Assembly: GCF_000219625.1 (NCBI RefSeq)
Contig: NC_018212.1
Coordinates: 496,001 to 560,000 of the forward strand
Direction of reading: 5' to 3'
DNA from: Zymoseptoria tritici IPO323
Lineage: Eukaryota; Ascomycota; Dothideomycetes; Mycosphaerellales; Mycosphaerellaceae
DNA: 64,000 nucleotides
Shown: positions 31,531 to 42,039 of the stretch, piece by piece
How the letters are laid out: each line of letters opens with the position of its first letter
Position numbering within the stretch: position 1 is the first letter of the stretch
Translations under genes and position numbers: made by a program
Notes under the pieces: generated by a model
Seen by the model: the letters and a program-made list of their open reading frames with translations, nothing else
Told to the model about the DNA's origin: nothing
Database searches by the model: none

Positions 31531-34248
31531 ATGGACGAGGACATTGCGACAGGTACCACATCTCGCCCCACCATCGTTCGCCTCCCGTCGACGTCCTACG
31601 CGCAATCCCGCAGCCCCTCGACCAACTTCGAACCCCTCGACGACGACGCTTCGCACCGCGACCGCGCGGCGGATGGCCACGATCGAATTATTCATATCCA
31701 CGGAGAGTATGATTTCCTACGCGCCTTGATCACGGGAGACGCCAAAACTGTCAGGAGTGGGCTGGAGTCGGAGGAGTCGGAACGCGCGGTGAAAGCGGGA
31801 CTGGGGTTGAAGCTGGATCTGGAATTGCCGAAAGCAGTGTGTGTAGCACCACGGAGAATGAGCAAGCGATCGATCAGCTCGCCCATGGCGCGGAGTCGGG
31901 AGAGCGTCGTGTTGGAGGATGTGGCCGAAGAGGAAACCGCGCCGAGTTCACCTCCGGAGTTGTCGTATTCGAAGAGCTCGAAGTCGTCATCTTCGTCGTC
32001 GAACAATAGTGATGAGGATGAGCTGGAGGATGCTGGGATCGCGAGTAGTAAGACGAGAAATTTCGAGGAGGTACAACTTGCGGGTGACGAGCGCGAGGAC
32101 AATAATCTGCCGCCAGGCAGCCGACCGACTCTGCGGAAACCAGCGCATCGCTCCTTTACTACTGGCGCGACGGACGCGAGTGCTGCGGGAAGTTCGAGAG
32201 GCAGTGGAGGTGATGCAGGCGGCTCAAAGGCACGGTGGAAGGGCGACAGACTGGCACCGCTGCGATCTATGCCCAATGGGAATGGGAGTCAGCCAAATCT
32301 CCAAGTCAACATTATTGACGGAGTCTTGCGAGACCAGAGTCTGAACCTGCCGCATGGCCGCCGGAGCATGCAACGAGCGACTAGCAGTCCTATATCGCCA
32401 TTCGCCCGAATGTCTCGAACGCCCTCGCCGAACAAACCATTCATTTCTGGCAGTCCTTCCGCGACCTCACCACAAGCGAACGGCCGCAGCCCTTCCTTCG
32501 AAGGATCGATACCGCATCGAAACGCTCCCGGAACATTGGCTCGCTCTGTGTCATGGCAGCCGGGCAGGAAGTCAGTCCAAGAGCTGGAGGCGGAGTGCAA
32601 TGACGAGGACGAGGAGGTGCCGGACGATGCGATTCTGGAGAATGTGCCAATCTCTCCCTTGCCTGGTCAGCACCTCTCGGCATACAAATCCCCCAATGTG
32701 AGCGCGACATCATTATTACGCTCGCCGACTCCAAGTCCACATCGAAGACCATCCTACGCAGGTCTCCACTCCGCCAACATACCCAAGGGAGCAAAACGAC
32801 CTTCTGCACCACCACTCAACGGACAAAACCGACCAACACGATCCCCGAAATACGGCAGACCACGAATGCCTCACAGCGCGACAGCCGGATCATTCCCTGC
32901 TGCCGAAAGACTACACGGCAAGCAACGCTCTCGATCATGGCATGAGCATCTCAACGATGAGGCTCGAGAGCTGTCGCAAGCATTGGAAGAGCACGCAAGC
33001 CGCAGACCCACCGAGTCGAAGTCCCACACGGCCGACAGCACACCCTCGAGCAGCCCACCGCGAACAACAGCCAAACCTGTCCGGTCGATTACGAGTCCGA
33101 CCGAGTTCCCGTCTGTGCCAGCGTTGCAGAAAGGTAACATCATGATTGATCCGCTGCCGATCAGCAAAGAGAAGGAAGCAGTACTCTCACGGACAAGACC
33201 GTCATGGTTACCACCAAAGGATCAGAAAGAGGAGAAACGGCACTTGAGAGAATTCCAGCAGATGATGGCGCGAGCAGCCGAGGCCGAGAAGAAGCGCTTA
33301 CTGAAAATGCAGGAGAATCGTGAGATGGACGAGGAGGTACAAGGCAGTGTTGCTCGAATTTGGGATCAGCATGTCCTTCCTAATTGGGACGCCGTCATGA
33401 AAGAACCACGCACGAGGGAACTATGGTGGCGAGGTGTCACTTCACGGAGCAGAGGCGAAGTCTGGCAGAAAGCGGTTGGAAATGAACTAGAACTGTCACC
33501 AGCTTCCTACGATGCTGCTCTCGAACGAGCCCGCGCACTGGAGGAGAAACTTGGCGACCTACCGGAGGAAGAGCTACCCAGCAGCAAGGAGCTGGCCTGG
33601 TTTGAAGCCATCGATCGAGATGTGACGACGGTCTTTCCGGAACTGAACATGTTCCAGCACGGCGCACCTCTGCACGACGCTCTGGGCAACGTCCTGAAAG
33701 CCTACGCCATGTATCGAAGCGATATTGGCTATGTTTACGGAACTCACCTTGTGGCGGGGATGGTTTGTATGCATGTTCCTCCAGCCACGGCATTCGTGCT
33801 GCTGGCCAACTTGCTCAACCGTCCCCTCCCGCATGCATTCCTCGTTCACGACCGGACTGGCATGCAGCGCGCCTACGAACTTACCCTCCACACGCTTCGC
33901 TACAAATTCAGCAGGCTGCACGACCACATCACGTCCGAAACCATCGGCCTCCATCCGGAAGAATTTCTCGACCCCATGTTCCGCTGCTTGTTTGCAAATA
34001 ATCTTCCTCACGAACATGTTGCCCGGATCTGGGACCTTTTCGTTTTCGAAGGCGACAAAGCGCTGGTCCGCGCTGCTGTGGCCGCCATGGGCATACTGGA
34101 GCCCAAGCTGTACGGCAACAGAGAGGAGATCCTCGGTCTGATCGGCTGGCAGAATGAGTCGCGCTGGAGTGTCGGGACTGAGAACGAATTCGTCGAGGCC
34201 GTCAGAGAGGCTGGCAAAGTCGACCAGAGGAGGAGTGCGAGTGCTTAG
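31531..34248 (+). CDS. TBC-domain (Rab-GAP-like) protein lacking both catalytic fingers
   Basis: 905 residues, single exon. The long N-terminal two thirds are Ser/Pro-rich and probably disordered, with many SP/TP sites; a short folded piece near HGEYDFLRALI is present. The C-terminal third is a TBC domain: RTRELWWRGVTSRSRGEVW, then IDRDVTTVFPEL (about 33610), GYVYGTHLVAG (about 33727), DRTGMQRAYELTL and HEHVARIWDLFVFEG. Active Rab-GAPs have IxxDxxR and YxQ; here the arginine position is Thr and the glutamine position is Tyr or Gly. A scaffold or inactive-GAP role is therefore inferred. MDEDIATG at 31531 was chosen over the ATG at 31390, whose extension is unlike coding sequence. Confidence 0.85.
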   Translation: MDEDIATGTTSRPTIVRLPSTSYAQSRSPSTNFEPLDDDASHRDRAADGHDRIIHIHGEYDFLRALITGDAKTVRSGLESEESERAVKAGLGLKLDLELPKAVCVAPRRMSKRSISSPMARSRESVVLEDVAEEETAPSSPPELSYSKSSKSSSSSSNNSDEDELEDAGIASSKTRNFEEVQLAGDEREDNNLPPGSRPTLRKPAHRSFTTGATDASAAGSSRGSGGDAGGSKARWKGDRLAPLRSMPNGNGSQPNLQVNIIDGVLRDQSLNLPHGRRSMQRATSSPISPFARMSRTPSPNKPFISGSPSATSPQANGRSPSFEGSIPHRNAPGTLARSVSWQPGRKSVQELEAECNDEDEEVPDDAILENVPISPLPGQHLSAYKSPNVSATSLLRSPTPSPHRRPSYAGLHSANIPKGAKRPSAPPLNGQNRPTRSPKYGRPRMPHSATAGSFPAAERLHGKQRSRSWHEHLNDEARELSQALEEHASRRPTESKSHTADSTPSSSPPRTTAKPVRSITSPTEFPSVPALQKGNIMIDPLPISKEKEAVLSRTRPSWLPPKDQKEEKRHLREFQQMMARAAEAEKKRLLKMQENREMDEEVQGSVARIWDQHVLPNWDAVMKEPRTRELWWRGVTSRSRGEVWQKAVGNELELSPASYDAALERARALEEKLGDLPEEELPSSKELAWFEAIDRDVTTVFPELNMFQHGAPLHDALGNVLKAYAMYRSDIGYVYGTHLVAGMVCMHVPPATAFVLLANLLNRPLPHAFLVHDRTGMQRAYELTLHTLRYKFSRLHDHITSETIGLHPEEFLDPMFRCLFANNLPHEHVARIWDLFVFEGDKALVRAAVAAMGILEPKLYGNREEILGLIGWQNESRWSVGTENEFVEAVREAGKVDQRRSASA

Positions 34249-34591
34249 AGAGCCGAAGCGTACTGCCATCCGCTGAATATCTTCTGGACGACGAATTACG
34301 CCAGGAAACCGTTTCGTTGAGATGAGCGACTGTCGTTTGAAGAAAGAGACACGCTCGCAGCAGAACGATAATGATCGAAGACAACCGCTTGGACACAGAA
34401 GAGTTGGATAATGCAAGAAGAAGCCAACTTGTTCACATCGTACAGAAATTACATAATGACCAGAGCCCTAGGAACGGATACTTGGATGAACAGACGGAAG
34501 GCATTCGCTGGCGTAGAAGTAGCACGCAAGTGTACTGTACAGTGCTCATAGCAGCAACTCATAATCATTATTGTATCATCGACCTCACCAA
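34249..34591. other. Intergenic between convergent genes
   Basis: No gene or repeat recognised. Confidence 0.5.
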
Positions 34592-35665
34592 TCACGACGG
34601 GATATTTCCCACCGTCTTCAACACCTTCCTCGCATCCTCTCTCACCTCCTCCGTAATCCTCGCTGCCGACTTGAGCCCCTTGATCAACCCCACTCCCGCC
34701 CCAGCATACGTCGCCAACCTCGCATTCTCCCCCCACCCCTCATCCCCCTTCTTCAACGCCTCATCATACAACCTCTGATTCTCCTCCTCACTCATCCCCT
34801 TCTCCGCGTCCTCCCAGCTATAATTCAACACCCCCCTCCCTCCATACCTCGCCGGCCAATCTCTCGTGCCACGCAACTGATCATACAACTTCGTCCGCTT
34901 CGTCGTCACGCCCCCATCCTTCGCCTTCACCACCGCATCGCGATACCCTTTCGGCAAATTCGCCTCCGGCGCAGCTAAATACCTCGTCCCCAGCGTGACC
35001 CCCGCGGCTCCCAGCGCGATCGCCGCCGCGACTCCCCTGCCGTCCATGATCCCTCCACTCGCGACCAGAACCGGTTTCGTCAGTCCCTCCGCTTCGCACA
35101 GTCGAGTCACCTCGTCGTCCACTTCGGGGAATAAAGCGATCAGTCCAGCGGCCTTTTCCAACCCGTGTCCACCAGCATCCTGCCCTTGCACGACCAACAC
35201 ATCCGGCTGACAACTCCTCGTCACCTCCACCGCTTCCTCCACCGTTCCGATCTGAATCCACACTTTCGACTTTCCCCCCGTCACCCTCCTCACTTCTCTC
35301 GTCCACGTCTCAAAATCCGACACTTCATGCGGAGCGAATAACCACACCGCCGCGGGTTTGAACTCCTCCAACAGGGGTAGGGCACCTTGTAGTAACTCAT
35401 CGCCCGCCCAGAGGAGGAATCCCACGCCGATGGGGAGTACATCGGGGACAGAGCGGAGGTTGGGAGAGGAGGCGATCTGAGAGCGGGCTTCGGAGAGGAG
35501 GTGGGGAAGAGAGGGGGAGGAGATGGAGCTGCCGGCGCCGATGAAGCCTAGGCCGCCGGCGCGGGAAGTTTCGGTTGCGAGGTGGGAGAGGGCGATGAGG
35601 CGCATGGGAGCGAGGGAGATTAGGGGGGAGAGGGTCCAGGGGTAGTCGGCTTTGAGGCGATCCAT
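34592..35665 (-). CDS. Nitronate monooxygenase (2-nitropropane dioxygenase family)
   Basis: FMN enzyme that oxidises alkyl nitronates such as propionate-3-nitronate to carbonyl compounds and nitrite; TIM-barrel fold. 357 residues, single exon, normal length. Seen: SLAPMRLIALSHLATETSRAGG near the start, GGLGFIGAG, then VLVVQGQDAGGHG, which contains the catalytic histidine and phosphate-binding glycines, PVLVASGGIMDGRGVAAAIALG and AAGVTLGTRYLAA for FMN phosphate. A 19-G run lies about 22 bp upstream of the ATG in what should be the 5' UTR (C-run on the transcript). Transcribed divergently from RPB11. Confidence 0.9.
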   Translation of the reverse strand: MDRLKADYPWTLSPLISLAPMRLIALSHLATETSRAGGLGFIGAGSSISSPSLPHLLSEARSQIASSPNLRSVPDVLPIGVGFLLWAGDELLQGALPLLEEFKPAAVWLFAPHEVSDFETWTREVRRVTGGKSKVWIQIGTVEEAVEVTRSCQPDVLVVQGQDAGGHGLEKAAGLIALFPEVDDEVTRLCEAEGLTKPVLVASGGIMDGRGVAAAIALGAAGVTLGTRYLAAPEANLPKGYRDAVVKAKDGGVTTKRTKLYDQLRGTRDWPARYGGRGVLNYSWEDAEKGMSEEENQRLYDEALKKGDEGWGENARLATYAGAGVGLIKGLKSAARITEEVREDARKVLKTVGNIPS

Positions 35666-36023
35666 TTTTGATCTATTTTTGGGGGGTGGGGGGGGGGGGG
35701 GGGGGGATGGTTTGAGAGGGGTTGGTTGCGGGGAGTGCTATGGAATGGAAGGGAAGGGAGGGAGGATGTCTTGGTGGTATTTGGTGGCTACATGGCTATG
35801 TATAAGGCGTGACTTGCGTGACTGCGATCTCGGAGAAGCAATGTGGTTAGGGTTGGAGGATGAAGGGAAGAGAGGAAGTGACGTCGGGATCCGACTGCCG
35901 CACGTGATGAGGATTTTGAGCGGAACACGACCGCGTCTGCTTGACATTCACTTCGATTTGGAGTCTTTGAGACAACACTTTCCGTTGTATTCCACTATTC
36001 TCTGACAGAATCGCGTCGCAAAC
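35666..36023. other. Divergent promoter, nitronate monooxygenase / RPB11
   Basis: Short shared upstream region with a long poly-G run at its left end. No other element identified. Confidence 0.5.
35681..35706. repeat. Poly-G tract (G6-T-G19)
   Basis: Homopolymer 16-41 bp upstream of the nitronate monooxygenase ATG; the exact length in the cell is uncertain because such runs mis-sequence easily. Confidence 0.85.
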
Positions 36024-36511
36024 ATGAACGCGCCAGACAGGTCAGTATCCTCACCTCAGACTCCTCAACACCGCACAGCACAAACCCGCAGGACCATCCT
36101 CCACCAACCTCCACCCAAACAACCACCAATACACCAGAACCTAACCACCACCCCCCTCACAGATTCGAATCCTTCCTCCTCGCCGACAACGAGAAAAAAG
36201 TCGAAGTCGACCCGGAAACCCGCGTCCCCAACGCAGCAATGTTCACCTTCAACAAAGAAGACCACACGCTCGGCAACCTCCTGCGCGCCAAACTCGCCAA
36301 AGCCGAACACGTGCTATTCGCGGGTTACCAGGTGCCGCACCCGCTGTTCGCGCAGTTTAAATTGAGGGTGCAGACGGATGGGGAGGTCAGTCCGAAGGAG
36401 GCGGTCGTGCAGGCTTGTAAGGAATTGGTGGCGGAGTTGCAGAGTTTGGATCAGGAGTTTACGAAGGAGTGGGAGTTGAAGAAGATTGCGGGGGAGGGGG
36501 CGGGGCTTTGA
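36024..36511 (+). CDS. RPB11: RNA polymerase II subunit RPB11
   Basis: Small assembly subunit of RNA polymerase II that pairs with Rpb3 in the alpha-like heterodimer. 121 residues: exon 1 36024-36040 (17 nt, MNAPD plus two bases), 122-bp intron with a CTAAC branch point, exon 2 36163-36511. Seen: FESFLLADNEKKVEVDPETRVPNAAMF, FTFNKEDHTLGNLLR (the alpha-like motif), VLFAGYQVPHPL and a helical C-terminus. Length and motif order match the family closely. A tiny first exon is common for this gene in fungi. Confidence 0.95.
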
Positions 36512-37079
36512 GGAGGGAGGATGGATAAGTAAGTGGGTGGGTGGGATGGAGTGATGGGATGGAAAAAGATGCATAGCGAAGGCGTTTACATGTGATGGGT
36601 CATATTTGGCTGGAAAAGAAGCTCCAGAGCGAGCCGGCGTTTTTGATTTGGGGCGGAAAGCAAGGACGCAAAACATCATGATACCCCATCGAGAGCAATA
36701 GCTTCTGAAAGGACTATTCTGCTTGGACTCAGCTCTTCATTGGGCCATTCCCGCCTGCGCCATCACAGGACTACAGGCTATTGGGCTGTAGACTGGCGAC
36801 CAAGAGAGGCATTGAAGTGGGACAGCATGTGAGCTCCCCCGGCCGGCTGCTTGGTCTGATATGCCTTTCATCCTCTTGCGATCCCTGGATCATTGAGGAC
36901 CCATAAGCTTGGGGCTTGGAGACACTGAGCATAACTGATAAAGTCGGACAGAAAAGGGTGAATGTTCTCTCTGGATCAAAAGCCGGTTGACAAGCCTATC
37001 CAGACGAAACCGGAAAAAAAAATACTACCTATAAGCTATCAACCCACCCGACGGCCTCCCCCTTCCAAGCCATTCATCA
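36512..37079. other. Intergenic between convergent genes
   Basis: No gene, RNA gene or repeat recognised. Confidence 0.5.
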
Positions 37080-37475
37080 TCACCTCACCCTCTCCAACCT
37101 CCACTCCTGACACCCCTTCCTCCCAAAATTCCTCCGATCCCAGCCATTCCTTCTCGGACTCCGCGCACACATCTGATGAAACTGCGAATTACAATACGTA
37201 ATCGGAACCCACTGCGGCGGATCACAGGTCCCTTTGATCGAAGCCCGAGTCTTGCCGTTGGTGGATCTCCGACCTTTGGAGGCGTAGGGGGAGGGAACGT
37301 GGATGTTGTCCGTGATGCCTTGGGCGTTGCGTTTGAAGCAGAAGGTTTGGATGGCCGAGTTGGAGGCGGGGTCTTTGCGGGCGCAGGCGACGGCGTCTTG
37401 GTAGTCGTCGGCGAGGATGGGGAGGGTGGTGAAGGTGAGGAGGAGGAGGGTGGTGATGAGAGGGGTGAGCTGCAT
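37080..37475 (-). CDS. Secreted six-cysteine protein, paralogue B
   Basis: 131 residues, single exon. Signal peptide LITTLLLLTFTTLPILA followed by a mature protein with six cysteines spaced C-x14-C-x37-C-x10-C-x7-C-x18-C. Three of the five spacings (14, 10, 7) are identical to those of the secreted protein at 29655-30143, and shared motifs (AI..FC, VPS.YA..G.R, G.C...QWVP, QF..MC, FG...CQ.W) show common descent. The rest has diverged strongly, and this copy has lost or never had the last intron; its end RLERVR replaces the longer tail of copy A. Basic residues are frequent. Function unknown. Confidence 0.75.
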   Translation of the reverse strand: MQLTPLITTLLLLTFTTLPILADDYQDAVACARKDPASNSAIQTFCFKRNAQGITDNIHVPSPYASKGRRSTNGKTRASIKGTCDPPQWVPITYCNSQFHQMCARSPRRNGWDRRNFGRKGCQEWRLERVR

Positions 37476-37917
37476 TTTGAAGGGGAGTCTGTGGGTTGTG
37501 ATTCAGTGATGATATGATCGGTTGGAGCCGTTGTGGTCAGGGTGTGGGATTCTGGACTGATGCAGGCTAGAATATAGGGAAGAGGGCTGCTAAATTGCGT
37601 CAAAGGAAGGAAATTGAAGTCGTTGCGTGTGTAATTTGTGACAAAGAGAACCGTTTGCAATAATACAAAGGCCTACCTCGAGAGAACTAGGCGCACGTGG
37701 GAACTGGAAACAAAGCCAACGAGTCGAGCCCCGTGGAAATGGGAAGGCGGTCTTCTCGTTGTCATGTATTCGAAAATTGAATTTGCATCGCTGCATGTGT
37801 ACGCCATCCATGCAAATCATATCAGCCTTGGGGTATCTTTCTCTAATAAAAAGCAAAGCAGTCTTGGTTCATGACTCCGTAAAGCTCGCATTCGCGTCTC
37901 ATAAGCAATCGTATCCT
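37476..37917. other. Intergenic
   Basis: Promoter side of secreted paralogue B and 3' flank of the trehalose gene. Nothing recognised. Confidence 0.5.
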
Positions 37918-40817
37918 CTACGACGGAAAGGTGCTGCTGCGAGGCAGGTTGAAGTAGTCCTTCGGCAGCTGATCCGCCGAGATTCTCGCCAACTTCTGCA
38001 GCACAGTCAAGAGGCCCGTGGAACCTTGCGTCAGCGTGGCCTGTGCGAGAGTGTTGCGCTTTCCGACCGTGACGGTGAAGACGTCCTTCACCTTTTCTTC
38101 CTTGCCGAGCTCGTTCGCCCATTGATAGATGACTTCGTCTTCGCGGTCGTCGCCAGCGATCATCATGAAGTCCGGAGCAGAGAGTCCTTTGGAGTTCTGG
38201 CAAAGCGCTTCGTAGACGTGCTTGGCCGCGGTGCCCTTGCTGAAGTCTTCCTGCTCAATCAACACGGCACCTTTGATCGGAACGGCGTGAATGTGCATGG
38301 AGTCCTTGCAGGATCCGTTGATCTGATCGGCGCTCTCACCGGCTTGTCGCATCGCAGCCTCTTGGTCCTTGGACTTCTCGTATCGAAAAAGAAGGCTGCA
38401 ATTCCGCTCCTCGATGTAACTACCCTCCAGACGCTCCTTGTAGTACTCGAGGATTCCACGAACTTCAGCCTTCCAGTTGTTAACCTCTTTCATGTCGACG
38501 AACGGAGTCCACTTGTTGTTCTGCACGCCGAACTCACGCACAAAACAGCCATTCTCAGCGATGAGACCGACCTTGGGAAGTGTGCGAAAGTGGTTCTCGA
38601 GCTCGTCGGGAGTGCGTCCGGACATGATGTAGAAGATGTTTCGAGGATCGGCCATCAGATCGTTCAGCGCTTCGACCACACGCGCTGGCGATCCAAGAGG
38701 GATTCCAGTAGCGGTGCGATGAGGTGCGAGGGTGCCCTCAAAGTCGATGATGAAGAGTCGATTTTGCGCATCCTTGTACTTGTCCGCAAGCTGCGAGATG
38801 TTGAGACGTGGGACGGCGGCCGATGCACGCTGGTGATGCTCATCGTACGCCTTGTCGAGACGCTCGCCAATTTTGGTTGCCCACGACCCACCAGTGCGGG
38901 TGGAGACAATCTCTTGGAGGCGCGTCCACCGGACAGCTTTCTCTTCGGCGCTCATGTCAAGACCTTGCTTGATTGCATCGGCAATTCCGGAAAAGTCCCA
39001 TGGGTTGATAGAGATGTGCTTGTCCTCGAAGACAACAGCACTGCCGGTAAACTCGGACAGGACAAGAGGACCGTGCTGCTTGCCACCGTATTTGCCATCT
39101 TGACAGTGAATGTACTCGTGTGCGGTCAGATTCATCCCATCACGCAGGGCCGAGATCATCAGCAGGTCTGCAATAGAGAGCATGGCAAGATATTGCGCGA
39201 ACGGGAGATCTTGGGCGAGGAAGAGCAGCGGCTGATGGTTCAGCGTGGCGTGAACCGAGTCGATTCGTGTGCAGATATCGGATACGGTGCTCAAGAGCTC
39301 TGCTTGTTCACTGGCCGAGGTCGCGACCTGTATCATGCAGACCTTTTCCCTGTATTCCGGGTTGCGATTGAGGAAGAGCTCGTACGCCAGTAGCTTTTGC
39401 CGTACACCATGGACGTGATCGAGTTTGTCTCTGCCAACGATGACAAGCTTGTCCTTGTACTTTTGCGAGTAGAGTCCGATCATTTCCTTGACTTCGTCGG
39501 TCTGCCGAACGTCCTCGAACAATGGCGGGTTGATGCCGATGGGTTCACTGGTGACGTTCACGAAGTGATCTTCGAGCTGGACTCCTTCTGCGGTCGTCTC
39601 GACGGCCAAGAGTCGGCTGCAGGTCTGAAGGAAGTGCGAGGAGTATTCGTCGCACTGAAAGCCAATCAAATTGGCACCGAGCATGCCCTCCAGTAGCTCT
39701 TTTCGCGTGGAAAGGCAGCGAAACACTTCCGATGAAGGGAATGCTGTGTGAAGGAAGAAGCCGATCTTGGCCTCTGGTAGCTTTTCTCGAATCATACCCG
39801 GTACGAGCAGAAGGTGGTAGTCGTGGACCCAGATCGTGTCACCTTTCTTGTAGCTCGAGATGGCTTGATCTGCGAAAGCTTGATTGACATTGCGGTAGAA
39901 TTCCCAACTGTGGTCCGCATATGCCTTGCTCTTGGGGTGGTCGGGAACTTGGTAATGAAAGATCGGCCACAGAATCGTCTTGCAATAGTGCGAGTAGTGA
40001 CCATCGATGTCTTTGTCGGTGCAATAGACGACCTCGGATTGGTACTCGTTCAGTAGCGTGTCGTGAATTCCTTCTTTAATCGAGTCTGAAAGAGCATCCG
40101 TAGGCATGCCGAGGGTACCAATCCAGGTGATGCCCGACTCGAGGCCGTCGACATCAGTCACCTGACGGATAGCATTCACGAGTCCACCGTTTCCGTGAAT
40201 GGCGGGCTCGACCGTCCAAGACTTGTCTTCGAAGCCTCCGTCGGAGCTCGGTGCGCGATTCTTCAATGAATTCGGCGAAAGCTTACTAGACTTCCGTAGC
40301 GCTCGTGCTTTGCGTTCCTTGAGTTCCTCATATTCTTTGGCGAAGTCCTGGATGGATGCGCTCGGGAGAGGTCCGGCTCGAGATCGTGGCTGGTTGAAGA
40401 TTGCTTGTCGTCCCCTGAAATGTTGGTCAGCGTGGGCACTGTCAGGTACACTTGCTTCATTGACTTGCCACTCCGCATGCGTGTCACTGCGCAGAAGAGA
40501 GCGCGGATCACCAGGTCTCGCAATGTGACGCTGCAATTCCGACTTGGCCAAGTTGAAGTCTTCCGTAACACCCAGCGGAGTCATGGGTGGTGTCGGCTGA
40601 GCCAACAAGCTTGTAGTGGAAGTGCGCGACGTCAGATCAACAGTCGACGAGGTTGCGCGCTTGTGCAGTTGGAAGCCGGGATCGCGGCGATACTCCTTCG
40701 GCGGTAGCTCAGCGAAGGAGACAGTGTTGGGTAGGAAGCTGGTGGCAGTCAGCGACTCGTGTTTCATGTGTATGAAGATGGGAATACTTACAGCGACAAT
40801 GTGAAAGAGGTCGCCAT
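37918..40817 (-). CDS. Trehalose-6-phosphate synthase complex regulatory subunit (TPS3/TSL1 type)
   Basis: Non-catalytic large subunit of the trehalose synthase/phosphatase complex, cytosolic. 948 residues; exon 1 40817-40792, intron 40739-40791 (53 bp, GTAAGT), exon 2 40738-37918. The start MATSFTLSLFLPNTVSF matches the family. Seen: a Ser-rich linker, then a glycosyltransferase-20 domain (GGLVNAIRQV, HDYHLLLVPGMIRE, LSEFTGSAVVF) and a HAD phosphatase-like domain (GDDREDEV near 871). Catalytic sites are altered: the GT20 motif VERLDYSKG reads RDKLDHVHG (Arg to Lys, Lys to His), and the phosphatase DxDxT reads DFEGT near residue 674. This favours a regulatory Tps3/Tsl1 subunit over Tps1 or Tps2. 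Confidence 0.88.
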
Positions 40818-41210
40818 TGTGGCGGTTCGATTGCGACTTCAACGTGCGCAGCTGTTGTTTCGGTGAGAAGAGGTGGTGAATTCGAAGATGTTCGTGTTCG
40901 AAGTCGTGGTGCGGAAGGTCTTGTAGCAAGTTCATGTGAAGATGACGGAAGAAGGTCGAAGTCGAGGTGGAGGTGAGGTCGAGGGCCAGCTTGCGGAACG
41001 AGGTGGAATCGGACAGGGTTGATGTGCAAGCAAACAAGGAAGGCAGGGCAAGGCTGATGGAATCGTGAGGAAGAGCAAGTGCGGTGAGGTGATGAGAGCT
41101 CGAGTGGTGATTTAAGGTTCGCGCCAGCGTATGCTTTGCCCTGGTCAAGTGAAATGGAAGAGGGAAAGAATGGAAGCAGCGAGAAAAAGTTGAGAATTGG
41201 AAAGGACGAT

Positions 41211-41228
41211 GCTGCTGCTGCTGCTGCT
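41211..41228. repeat. (GCT)6 trinucleotide repeat
   Basis: Six perfect GCT units upstream of the trehalose regulatory subunit gene. Confidence 0.9.
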
Positions 41229-42006
41229 TGTCCTTGCGGGAACGGGCCGGACGGTGTGCCACTTGCCTTGGTACAGACTTACGGTGGTGGTGTAGTACTG
41301 GCGATGAGTTCCGGTCGATGATATCACTCTTATGCGTAGGGTGGTGGATGGGCTTCGTTGCTGCCAGGTTTGGGGTTGTAAAAGGCGTGGGAGGAGTTGA
41401 ACTTCAACGGGGCATGCAAACAGAATTGTTGTGGTCGGCAGCTAGAACTAGTTCTAAATTAGACCTCCGCCGTGCCGAGCCCTGTCAAGTGATCCTTCTC
41501 GAAAGACAGACCTCGACAACACCGATCTGAGGCGCCATAATGATGCTATACGGGAACTCCTTCGACGGTCAAGGTATCGCAACTATGTCAAAAGTATGTC
41601 AAGATTACGAATGATGAGAGGCAGAACTACCGACTACTTATGACCGACCATGCCATCACCTCACCCATCACAATCGCCAAACTTGACCATTCCCTGCACG
41701 ACACCTCATCATTCAACGCCGACATCCTCCGTCAGTAGTGACACGGCAACACGTGTTCGGAGGTTCGGAGGCCGGACCGTGCAACGAAACGCCTGGGCAA
41801 GATCCTGTTCGGGGCATGAGACGTGGCTCGTGAATGACGAAACGGTCAGGTCCAGCCTTCTTCAGGAGTTTGCCTTGCTGTTTCGTCTCGCATCGAAGCA
41901 GTTTCAGCCTCACATGTTCACGCAGCACGTCATTGATGATACCATAGCGAGCATGCTCGGCCAGTCATCCCTGTACGACGCTTCAGTTGGCATCTGATGA
42001 AGCACC

Positions 42007-42039
42007 GAGCACCCTCGCTCACTGTGAGCGAGGGTGCTC
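42007..42039. repeat. 33-bp perfect palindrome (16-bp arms, 1-nt centre)
   Basis: Arm GAGCACCCTCGCTCAC, centre T, then its exact reverse complement. It could form a cruciform in DNA or a very stable hairpin in RNA. Far (more than 600 bp) from both flanking genes. Confidence 0.9.

Noticed and set aside
33574..34416. 280-codon minus-strand frame
   Set aside because: Antisense to the TBC domain; no motifs.
37759..39393. 544-codon open frame on the + strand
   Set aside because: Exactly antisense to the trehalose complex subunit; its openness reflects codon bias of the real gene, and it has no family motifs.
40460..40520. Possible second intron in the trehalose subunit (GTCAAT...TTTCAG)
   Set aside because: Its 50-bp length would shift the frame; reading through keeps the protein intact.
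41650..41997. 115-codon + frame
   Set aside because: No family features and an isolated position in a palindrome-rich intergenic region.
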